A DNA stretch of 64,000 bases from the NCBI RefSeq assembly GCF_031143425.1, contig NC_090447.1, positions 852,594,760 to 852,658,759 on the forward strand. Direction: 5' to 3'. The translations under genes and the position numbers were made by a program. This DNA comes from Pleurodeles waltl. Taxonomy: Eukaryota; Chordata; Amphibia; Caudata; Salamandridae. The notes beneath the pieces are model-generated. The model was not told the origin of the DNA. It ran no database searches and saw only the letters and a program-made list of their open reading frames with translations. Position 1 is the first letter of the stretch, and each line of letters begins with the position of its first letter. This document shows positions 36,400-45,854 of the stretch, piece by piece.

Positions 36400-38825
36400 C
36401 GTGCTGCCCTTCCCAGACTTGCTGGGTTTCTTGTGGCCCTTCCCCACCTTAGAAGGTGTCACAGCTGACTCCACACTCCTAACGGGACCCCTGGGAGCAG
36501 CTTTGGTGGCTGGAGTCTTCCCCATCTCCCACCGGGCACTGACTAACTTCTGATGCTTCACAGGTGGGGGACTGTCTGTGCTGTGGCTCCATGCCACACT
36601 GGCTGCCCTGGTGGCCGGTGCACTCCAGATTCCGGTGACTACAGGCACCACTGGTCCCGGAGATGTTGTGGCTGAGGTGCTAGTTCGGGACCTATGAGAC
36701 GGACGGTTGGGGGAGGTGTGGGAAAGAGGTCAAGGTTGGACAGGAAAAGTTTTTTTTACACACTGGGACGGGTAGCTGGAGGGGGTTTGGGAGTGGAGGA
36801 AGAGGTGGTGGTTGTAGGAGGTGTACGTTTGGTGACTTTGGGTGAAGGTGCATGCGCTGGAGGCTGTCGTGAGGTGGATGAACGTTGGGTGGGTGTGTGC
36901 CTGCATTTGTGTATCTTGGGAGGGGGCGTTACAGACACACTGGGAGAAGACACAGGGGACGTGTGAATGGTAGTGGGGGTGGTGACTGCACGTGAGCGGG
37001 GTGTGGTGGTGAGTGTGCTGGAGAGGGACGTAGTGGCTGTAGAGGTAGTGCATGCAGGTGTGAGTGTAGACGAGACTGGGAGGGAGGAGGGAGACGAGGA
37101 GGAGGGGGACACAGTGGAGGCAGTGGATGTTGCTGTGTCTGCATGTGGGTGATGCTTGCGTGAGTGCCTGTGGGATGTGTGGTGCTTATGTTTGCCTGAG
37201 CTCCCCTTGGGTGTTGAGGTGTGTGCATGTTGGTCTGTAGGTGTGCTTGGGATAGGCTGAGGTACAGGGGATTGGGTCGGGGTGGAGGAAGTTGGAGGGG
37301 GAAGGCTAGAGACAGGGACAATGGCTGCCATCAGTGCTGAGGCCAGAGTCTGAAAAGCTCGCTGAAGGGCCACCTGACCAGAATGAATGCCCTCCAGGAA
37401 CGCATTGGTTTGTTGCAACTGCCTCTCTACACCCTGGATGGCATTCAAAATGGTAGAGTGCCCAACAGTGAGGGACCTGAGGAGGTCAATGGCCTCCTCA
37501 CTGAGGGCAGCAGGGGTAACTGGGGCAGGGCCGGAGGTGCCTGGGGCGAAGGTGATGCCCACCCTCCTGGGTGAGCGGGCACGGGGCAAAGGCTGGGGGG
37601 CTGCTGGGCGGGCGGTGCTGGTAGTGGGAATGGCGGCTGTACCTGTAGATGCAAGGGGGCACAGATGTTGCCGCCACCACAAGGGAGCTCCCATCAGAGG
37701 ACGAGTCTGTGTCACTGGTGTCAGCTCCTGTCCCCGCCATGGAGCTCCCCTCACCCTCCGTCCCACTGGTGAATTCAGACTCCGTAGTATCGCCCTCCAG
37801 GGCCATGTGGGATGCAGCTCCCTCGTGCTCCGGTGCCACTGCTCCTCCGCCTGATGATGCTAATGCACACAAGAACAGGGAGACCACAAAAAGGGGGGGG
37901 AAGACAGAAGAAAGACATGTTGAGTGCATGCATTACCGCTACCGTTGGCGGACACGACAGACACAGAAGCCCCCTGCACTACGCCGCGCTCTTGGGCTCC
38001 ACTGTTCAATTTCTGGAAAATGGCCTACAAGGCTATGGACGACATCTGCACACATAGATGACACAGGGGCATGACTAGGTGTACTTGGCACTTTACAGAG
38101 GTGGGCTGGGGTGCCACATGGCCTGCCTTATGGAGGGGCCTTGCCTACGGAACTCGCCCTGGCCTAGGGAAACCCACAGCCCACCTCCCCCACCCAGACA
38201 CCTCCACTGCGCGCAAAGTCAGCAGAATGAGAGTGTACTCACCCCCTTGTGGCTGCTGTGATGCCCTCAAGCGCCCATCTAACTCTGGGTAGGCCACCGC
38301 CAGGATCCTGTAAACATCAGGGGGGTCATGGTGCGACGAGCACCCCTCCCACATTTGGAGGCTATCCCCAGCTGAGCCTCCGCCGTCTTCTTGCTCCAGC
38401 AGCGAATGTCCTACCATCTTTTCCAGCATTGGGTGCTCCGTCTGTGGTAGACCCCCAGGGTCCAGACGTCCTTGGCGATGGCACGCCAAATATCTTTCTT
38501 CTGGTGGGTGCTGACCTACATGAAATGTACAGGGAAAAAGAGAAGTTATTACCAACAGCACCGTCAAAGTGATTGGCCCCCATCCCTACCCTTGCCATGT
38601 GGCACATGCATTCACCGTCTTTCATGCACGCAGCACTCTCCTCCCTTCTTTCTTGCATCCAGCCCTCTCCACACAGGCATAGCCCATACAACATTCTCCC
38701 TATGTACTTACCTGTTTGTCTGGAGGACCGTAGATTAGCGTGTACTGGGGGAGGACGCCATCCACGAGCTTCTCCAACTCCTCCGAGGTGAAGGCAGGGG
38801 CCCTTTCCCCAGACACTCGAGCCAT
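36400..38825 (-). pseudogene. Antisense Myb/SANT-like gene in transposase intron 1 (el1, broken)
   Basis: Exon 1 is 38825-38712 (ATG; M-A-R-V-S-G-E-R-A-P-A-F-T-S-E-E-L, helix 1 of a Myb/SANT domain; donor GTAAGT). Exon 2 is 38515-38243 (helices 2-3, D-I-W-R-A-I-A-K-D-V). Exon 3 starts about 37859, is rich in Ser/Thr/Pro, and ends Lys-rich (K-P-S-K-S-G-K-G). Exon 2 has TAG at 38411-38413 in the K-R-W-E-D-I motif, and a 2-nt insertion relative to el2 (273 against 271 nt). A further frameshift lies in exon 3 near 37650-37770. The intact counterpart is in el2 at 45855-47996. The stop position at about 36400 is inferred by comparison. Confidence 0.75.
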
Positions 38826-39272
38826 TGTCTCTTCCAGACCGAGGTCACAGCAGCACTTGCAGTGTAGGTCCTCTCCTGTCGAAGATCAGGTATCGAGTAA
38901 TTGAACAGACAGAAAATGCCCGTCGCGTCCGCGGCGGTGCGTACCGTCACCGCCGGCGTACATCGCCATTGGCTCCCGGGACCCATAGGGTCCAATGTTA
39001 ACCAATGCAGCATTGCGCTGCGGTCTTCGACCGCCTACTGTGACGGTGTACAACGCCAGCGCAGTTACCTCACATCCCATTGTCCCACTTTGCAGGTCAG
39101 GCAGCCGCCATTTCAGGGGCCCACATGGCTTCATTTCCAACTGTGTCACACATACCTAGGCCTAGACTCAACACACATACAGGAAACCTTTTGTGTATGA
39201 TTGGTGTCTGTGTAAACTGTGGGTGCGTACCTCTGAGTTGTTTGACTCTATGCTCGCTGTTGTCCTTCATAG
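38826..39272. promoter_or_regulatory. CCAAT-box promoter region of the antisense Myb/SANT gene, possibly bidirectional (el1)
   Basis: Lies between the Myb/SANT start codon (minus) and transposase exon 2 (plus). It has three CCAAT boxes: ATTGG at 38968-38972, CCAAT at 38992-38996 and 39002-39006, in a CG-rich block. The same arrangement is kept in el2, in el3 (middle box mutated) and in el4. CCAAT clusters in GC-rich DNA are typical of TATA-less, often divergent promoters. Activity is not shown. Confidence 0.6.
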
Positions 39273-39925
39273 GCACCGTCCGCTGGGACATGTGAGGAGA
39301 TGGTGGCATCCTCTGGTGTACCGACCGTTGGTGGACCTGTCGACAATGGAGGAGCGACATTTGATTATCACATACAGGCATGACTGTGCCACAATCCAGG
39401 AACTGTGTACCCATTTGGAGCCAGACCTGATGTCAGCAATCCGCCATCCCACAGGAATCCCCCCTCAATTGCAGGTGCTGTCAGTGCTCCATTTCCTTGC
39501 AAGTGGGTAATTTCAAACAACAGTGGCCATAGCATCAGGGATGTCCCGGCCTATGTTTTCAAACGTATTGTCCAGAGTGTTGTCTGCCCTTCTGAAACAC
39601 ATGCGAAGCTACATCGTTTTCCCTCAGGTGGAGGATTTGCCTACAGTGAAAGGGGATTTCTATGGCCCGGGACACATCCCCAACATCATAGGTGCCATTG
39701 ATGGGACTCATGTGGCTTTGGTACCCCCCCACAGGAGTGAACAAGTGTACAGAAACCGGAAGAGTTATTATTCTATGAATGTACAGATGGTATGTTTGGC
39801 AGACCAGTACATCTCCCATGTGAATGCCAAGTTCCCTGGCTCAGTGCATGACTCCTACATCCTGTGGAATAGCAGCATCCCTTATGTGATGGGTCAACTC
39901 CAGAGGCACCATGTGTGGCTTTTAG

Positions 39926-40024
39926 GTGAGCACATGGAAGCAAGTCAGTGGAAATGGTTGTCTGGGTCTGGGGATATCCCTCCAGGTTAGTGCGTGTCTA
40001 ACAGTTGTCCCTCACCATTTGCAG
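39926..40024 (+). other. Transposase intron 2 (el1)
   Basis: GTGAGC donor and TTTGCAG acceptor split the Gly codon before D-S-G-Y-P. Its 99 nt keep phase but contain in-frame stops. The same intron is in el2 (49097-49195); el3 and el4 lack it. Confidence 0.88.
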
Positions 40025-40936
40025 GTGACTCTGGTTACCCCAACCTGTCATGGCTCCTGACCCCAGTGAGGAATCCCAGGACAAGGGCACAGGAACGCTA
40101 CAATGAGGCCCATGGGCAAACTAGCAGGGTGATCGAGCGGACCTTTGGCCTCCTGAAGGCCAGGTTCAGGTGCCTCCATATGACAGGTGGATCCCTATTC
40201 TACTCACCAAAGAAGGTGTGCCAGATCATCGTGGCCTGCTGTATGCTTCATAACTTGGCTTTGCGACGACAGGTGCCTTTTCTGCAGGAGGATGGTGCAG
40301 ATGGCGGTGTTGTTGCAGTAGTGGATCCTGTGGACAGTGAAGACGAGGAAGCAGAGGAAGGAGACAGGCACAACAGGGACTCAGTCATCCAGCAATATTT
40401 CCAGTGAGACACAGGTAAGAGTACAGACCTGCCTACTACATGTACTTCAACACTACTACCTCTCTACTGTGTGTCTTTTTCACCCAGTGTATGGTCACTG
40501 AGTTGTCACTTTCCCTTACGATTTCACAGATGTGGGTCCCACTGTGTGACATCTGCTTAGATTCCTCATGGACTAGAGCTGTGTGACATAGGTATGTTGA
40601 CATTAAACTTGAAATAGCATTTTGTCACTGTAATTGCTAATACACTATTTCGAAATCACAGACAGGCTCCAGATTGTTTTGTGCTTTAAGGGTGTTTATT
40701 TAAGTGCTCAATATTGGAGGGGGTAGTGAAATGGTGAGGGGTGATGGCGGAGGAATGTCCATGGCAGAGTCCAGTCTATTAGTCTCACAGGTGCATTGCC
40801 CAAATGGGCATAGGAAGTGGAGCTGGGGCAGATTAAGTATGGACAGGGTGACAAAGTGGGACAGTAGGATGACAATCAGGGTGGTCTCATTTCTTGGCGG
40901 GGGTCTTGGCATCATGCTCTGTCTTTGTCCTGGATC

Positions 40937-42412
40937 TCAGGGACCGTTTGCGGGGTGGTTTTCCCTCTGCGGGGGGGGGGTGCTGGTGTGGTGGTCCTGT
41001 GGCGGTGCCTCCTGTCCAGTAGCGCAGGCGGAGGTGGTGGGCAGTTCATCATCCATGCTATTGTCAGGGGCCCCTTGTAGTGCCACAGTGTCCCTCCTGG
41101 TGTTGAGTACTTCCTTCAGCACCCCTAAGATGGTGCCCAGGGTGGAGCTGATGGTTCTGAGTTCCTCCCTGAAGCACACATACTGTTCCTCTTGCAGGCG
41201 CTGGGTCTCCTGAAACTTGGCCAGTACCGTTGCCATCGTCTCCTGGGAGTGGTGGTATGCTCCCATGATGGAGGAGAGGGCCTCGTGGAGAGTGGGTTCC
41301 CTTGGCCTGTCCGCCCCCTGTCGCACAGCAGCCCTCCCAGTTCCCCTGTGTTCCTGGGCCTCCGTCCCCTGGACCGTGTGCCCACTACCACTGCCCCCAG
41401 GTCCCTGTTGTTGTTGGGGTGGTGAGTTATCCTGGGTTCCCTGTAGTGGTGGACACACTGCTGATTGACGTGTCCTGGGGACGGAGGTATGGGCCCGCTG
41501 GGTGGGTGCTGTGCTGGTGTTTCCAGAGGGTGGAAGCTCTGTAGTGGCCTGTGACTGTGTGATGGGAACCGACTGTCCTGAGGTCCCCGATGTCCGGGCT
41601 GGTCATCTAGATCCAGTTGGACAGAGGTGCTGTCATCACTGTGGGCCTCTTCTGTTGGTGGTGTGGACATTTGTCGACCCTCCTGTCCGGTGACGTTGGG
41701 TAGGGGTCCTGCAGGGGTATAAAAGGATGGTTATTACATCTGGGTGTGTCATGGTGTGCAATGGGTGGGTGACCGTGTACCCCAGTGTTTGCATTCCTGT
41801 GTGGGACCTTGTGTGAGGATGGTTTAGGGGGTTGTATGGGTATGTGCAGTGGGCATGCTTTAGTGATGGGTGTCCATGCTTTGTTGTTGCATGCAGGGCT
41901 TGGTGTTGGGATGGGTGGTTTGTGATGTTGGGACATATGTGAGGAGTTGGGGTGCTGGGGGTGAGGGTGAGGGTAGGGGTATGTGCTGGCATGCAGGTAG
42001 GGTGAGGGATGTAATAATTAAGATTTGTCTTACCAGAGTCCATTCCTCCACCTACTCCTGCGAGGCCCTCAGGATGCAGAATCGCCAAGACCTGCTCCTC
42101 CCATGTTGTTAGTTGTGGGGGAGGAGGTGGGGGTCCGCCGCCAGTCCTCCCAACCGCCAGGTGGTGTCTTGAGACCACAGAACACACCTTCCCCCGTAGG
42201 TTGTTCCACTGCGTCCTGATGTCCTCCCGATTTCTTGGGTGCTGTCCCACTGCGTTGACCCTGTCCACTATTCTTCGCCATAGCTCCACCTTCCTTGCAA
42301 TTAAGGTGTGCTGCACCTGTGCTCCGAATAGCTGTGGCTCTACCCGGACGATTTCCTCCACCATGACCCTGAGCTCCTCCTCCGAGAACCTGGAGTGTCT
42401 TTGCAGTGCATG
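40937..42412 (-). pseudogene. NAIF1-like Myb/SANT gene of el1 (two exons)
   Basis: Exon 1 (about 42412-42034) encodes R-H-S-R-F-S-E-E-E-L-R-V-M-V, E-P-Q-L-F-G-A-Q, R-V-N-A-V-G-Q-H-P and I-R-T-Q-W-N-N-L-R-G-K-V. This is the Myb/SANT-like fold seen in NAIF1, a known nuclear partner of HARBI1. A G-G-G-P-P-P-P-P-P linker follows. The intron is 42033-41709 (GTAAGA...TGCAG). Exon 2 (41708-40937) has an acidic start, Gln/Pro-rich spacer, and a coiled coil M-A-T-V-L-A-K-F-Q-E-T-Q-R-L-Q-E. No in-frame ATG remains at the start, and a 1-nt deletion near 41600 relative to el4 shifts frame in exon 2. It is probably inactive. Confidence 0.75.
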
Positions 42413-43012
42413 GGGTGGTGTAGGTGATGTGTGGGGTGGAGTGTGTGGTGATATGTGGGGTGATATGTAGTGGTGTGTTGTGTGAGGTGTATGGAAGTTC
42501 TGTTGGTGATGGTGTTGTGTGCCTGTGGATGCTGTTGTTCTTGCTGGTGCTCTCTCTCTGGCCTTCTTTCAGAATTTTTTGTTGTGGGGGTTTGTGGGTG
42601 ATGTGGGTGTGTGTTTTATATTGTAATGGGTGTGTGGGAGTGGTGTGTGTATGTGTCTCAGGTGTGTGTATTTCGAGTTGTCCAATGTGGCTGTGTTTTG
42701 TAAGAGTGTGTGTATTTTGAGCACGGCTGTGTGTACCGCCAATGGAATACCACGGTTGAAATACCGCCGCGTGGATTCGTGTGTCGTGATAGTGTGGGCG
42801 TATTTCTGTTGGCGTGGCGGTGGAGGATTTGTTTTCGCCAGTTTATCACTGACCTTTGGTGTGGTGTACTTGTGTGGGTGTCTGCATTTTGGCGGATTCC
42901 GACATGTGGGTCATAATAGCTGTGGCAGAATTCCACGGCAGCGGCCTTGTGTTGGCGGTCTTCTGCACGGCGGTAAGTGGCTTTTACCGCCAATGTTGTA
43001 ATGAGGGCCTTA

Positions 43013-43442
43013 GTGTACTATTTTTCTTTAGTTCTGTATCTGCGACAACAGCACTTTTTACATTTGTGGGTCTGAAATTGCAATACTTGCTGCCTAATGA
43101 TTGTATTCTCAGTCTCATTAGAAACCTTGTGTGTTATATAATGCTTAACGGATGACAGTACAGACTCATCAGTATCCTGTCAAATGTTGAGGCACCTTTC
43201 ACCCACATTAACAAGTGAATATGTGGAGCATCTCTAACTTGGTATTCTTTCATCAAAAAGTAGTCAGTGACCTCACCAAATCTAGGAATAAAGATCCTAT
43301 AAACATTTGCTACACCCCTGGAGCACAATTCGCTCAGTGTTTTAAAGTTGGCAAAAAATACATCCAAGAAAGTTTCAAACGATGACAGTGGAACAACCAG
43401 TTTGAATTTGATTATTCAACAAAAGTTGGATATAAAGACTAT
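43013..43442 (-). pseudogene. Helitron Rep (HUH) domain fragment
   Basis: Read from 43367 down: F-F-A-N-F-K-T-L, then G-E-V-T-D-Y-F and E-Y-Q-V-R-D-A-P-H-I-H-L-L-M-W. The P-H-I-H carries the two His of the HUH nicking motif of Helitron replication initiators. Downstream, Q-T-H-K-C-K-K-C-C-C (about 43060-43030) is the Cys/His block that precedes C-R-F-G-F-P-R in Helitrons, which lies on the far side of el1. The N-terminal part is cut off by el2 at 43443. Stops between blocks show it is dead. Confidence 0.85.
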
Positions 43443-44316
43443 GGTGGTCATTACAACCCTGGCGGACGGTGTTAAAGCTGCGGTAATACCGCAAACAGGC
43501 CGGCGGACAAAAAAAGGGAATTATGACTATGGCGGAAACCACCAACAAAGACAGCCACTTTAACACACCGCCCACCACGGCGGTACAGACAAGCAGTGCG
43601 GCGGTCACCACCAACAGACAGGCGGAAGACAATGTACCGCCCATAGTATCACAACCTGCCAATCCGTCACCTTTTCCGGGGCGGATTCACAGTGGATAAA
43701 AACACGGCGGAAACAGTTTCTGCAATGGGAAAACGCTCACCTGAACACATCCCACGAGGAAGGAGGACTCCATGGATCCGGAATTACAAATCCTACCGGC
43801 CCTTGTATTCCTACTCATCTACGAAGAGCAACGCCGGCGCCGGTGAAGACAACGGTGAGTACTGCACCTACGACATAGGGGAGGCAAAAGTCAGGGGGAC
43901 ACACACGCAACACCCCCACCCTCGCATATTACAACACACACACCAATGCATTCACAAACATCACAGTAACAACCCACAACCCCCCTGGAAGAATGCAAAG
44001 ACAAAACGAAATCAGTTCAAACATTGTAATGTTTCAATATACATGTCTCAAATATATACAGATATATTATAAAATAATTCAAAAGTATATACATTACGAG
44101 AAGTAGTGCAGATAAGCACATATCAATGTCCGTGCACCACTAGTCCAAAAATGCATGGGCGAGGCCCACAATAGATACCTGTCCACAAACGGAGAGAACA
44201 CTGTTGGGACAGCAGAGAGAAATACAACAGGCACCTCAGGGGGAAGGGAAGGAGGGGCACCTCAGCCGGATGAGTGCAAAGCCAGATCCACGACGGGGCT
44301 CCATGCCCATTGATGT

Positions 44317-44555
44317 ATCCTGGGGAGTGCAAAGCCACAGTTTCTCAAGTATCTACAGTGGGTGGGTTGCCCACTGTTCAATCCTGGGGAGTGCAAAGCC
44401 ACAGTCTCTCAAGTCTGTACAGTGGGTGGGTTGCCCACTGTTCAATCATGGGGAGTGCAAAGCCACAGTCTCTCAAGTCTGTACAGTGGGTGGGTTGCCC
44501 ACTGTTCAATCCTGGGGAGTGCAAAGCCACAGTCTCTCAAGTAGATAACAGCCAC
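44317..44555. repeat. 64-bp minisatellite, four units (el2)
   Basis: Units start at 44317, 44381, 44445 and 44509 (AT(C)ATGGGGAGTGCAAAGC or ATCCTGGGGAGTGC). It is orthologous in position to the three-unit array at 35541 in el1. Confidence 0.92.
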
Positions 44556-44689
44556 CACTGGTTCTGGAGGGGGACTGGTGCCCCGACTGGATTAGTCTCC
44601 CTGTGACAGTTCCTGTCCCGTCACTGTCCCAGCTGCACATGGGATAACGATGCTTGATGTGGCGGTCTTTTCCTTCTTCAGCGGTGCAT

Positions 44690-44925
44690 GCCCTGTTCAG
44701 CAGTGCTTTGCCATGGCGTGCTCTGGACTGTTCAGCAGTGCTTTGCCATGGCGGTCTCTGCCCTGTTCAGCGGTGCTTTGCCATGGCGTGCTCTGGACTG
44801 TTCAGCGGTGCTTTGCCATGGCGGTCTCTGCCCTGTTCAGCGGTGCTTTGCCATGGCGGTCTCTGGACTGTTCAGCGGTGCTTTGCCATGGCGGTCTCTG
44901 GACTGGGCATTGGTGTGTAGCATGA
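44690..44925. repeat. About 35-bp minisatellite, seven units (el2)
   Basis: Units of TTCAGCGGTGCTTTGCCATG plus GCGGTCTCTG-CCTG, with GCGTGCTCTGGACTG variants alternating. It occupies the position of the 30-bp array of el1; the two share the TGTTCAGCGGTG core, so one probably derived from the other. Confidence 0.9.
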
Positions 44926-44977
44926 CGGTCCCTCATTGCCCAGCGGGGCTGTGGCTGCCGGGGCCCTCCTGTGCAAT

Positions 44978-45535
44978 GACTCTGGTTGTGATCTCCTGAC
45001 CAGTGACGATACTTGGGCCCTCCTGGGCAATGACTCTGGCGGTGGCAGTGGTCTCCTGACCAGTGACGATACTTGGGCCCTCCTGGGCACTGACTCCGGC
45101 GGTGGCGGTGGTCTCCTGACCAGTGACGATACTTGGGCCCTCCTGGGCACTGACTCCGGCGGTGGCGGTGGTCTCCTGACCAATGACGATACTCGGGCCC
45201 TCCTGGGCACTGACTCCGGCGGTGGCGGTGGTCTCCTGACCAGTGACGATACTTGGGCCCTCCTGGGCACTGACTCCGGCGGTGGTCTCCTGACCAGTGA
45301 CGATACTTAGGCCCTCCTGGGCACTGACTCTGGCGGTGGCGGTGGTCTCCTGACCAGTGACAATACTTGGGCCCTCCTGGGCACTGACTCTGGCGGTGGT
45401 CTCCTGACCAGTGACGATACTTGGGCCCTCCTGGGCACTGACTCTGGCGGTGGTCTCCTGACCAGTGACAATACTTGGGCCCTCCTGGGCACTGACTCTG
45501 GCGGTGGTCTCCTGACCAGTGACGACGGTGCTGGC
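44978..45535. repeat. 60/54-bp minisatellite, about ten units (el2)
   Basis: Units of ACTTGGGCCCTCCTGGGCAC followed by TGACTCYGGCGGTGG and CTCCTGACCAGTGACGAT are 60 bp, or 54 bp where one GGTGGC is missing. Both lengths keep reading frame. On the minus strand they encode V-T-G-Q-E-T-T-A-R-V-S-A-Q-E-G-P-S-I, one C-run slip away from the Myb/SANT frame. Alternate frames give long spurious ORFs on both strands. Confidence 0.92.
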
Positions 45536-45854
45536 GGTGGCGTTCCGGCCGCCGGGAAGGATGCCGCCCTTCTCCGCCGTGATGCTCACACCAGGCTGTG
45601 CAGACTTCTTCTGGGCTTTCCCCACCTTTGGAGGAGTCACAGGTGACTCTGCAATCCCCCTGGGACCCCTGGGAGTTGTCTTGCCTCCAGGAGTCTTCAC
45701 ATGGTCCCGTCGGCCACTTTCCAACTTCAGAGCCTTCACAGGGAGTGGACTGGCAGTGCCTTGGCTCCGTGTCACACTGCCTGCCCTGGTGGCCGGTGCA
45801 CTCCACACACCTTGAACAGGCACCACTGGTACTGGAGGCTTTTTGGCTGAGGCG

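Larger units (their letters stand above)
34999..40407 (+). pseudogene. HARBI1-type DDE transposase of el1 (three exons, one internal stop)
   Basis: Cuts and joins element ends in the nucleus. Exon 1 is 34999-35081 (ATG; M-D-P-E-L then Leu- and Arg-rich; donor GTGAGT). Exon 2 is 39273-39925 (acceptor CTTCATAG), continuing with an Arg-rich stretch and W-W. Exon 3 is 40025-40407. The 83+653+383 nt keep one frame of 373 codons including the final stop. A TAA at 39508-39510 replaces the Ser of G-S-F-Q-T-T and is the only nonsense codon seen. The catalytic blocks I-D-G-T-H, G-D-S-G-Y-P and V-I-E-R-T-F are intact. The 4.2-kb intron 1 contains an entire antisense gene. Joining exon 1 to exon 2 is inferred from splice sites, phase and basic-residue continuity. 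Confidence 0.82.
34670..43009 (+). mobile_element. Complete Harbinger transposon el1, 8,340 bp
   Basis: The left end reads GGTGGTCATTACAACCCTGG; the right end reads inward GGCCCTCATTACAACATTGG. TTA duplications lie at 34667-34669 and 43010-43012, the TWA-type 3-bp site typical of PIF/Harbinger. The target is inside the Helitron, between its H-K-C-x-K-C-C-C and C-F-G-F-P-R-P codons. It carries three genes: transposase (+), an antisense Myb/SANT gene in its first intron, and a NAIF1-like Myb/SANT gene (-) at the right. It also holds several minisatellites. All three genes carry inactivating changes, so el1 could move only if proteins were supplied in trans. Confidence 0.93.
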
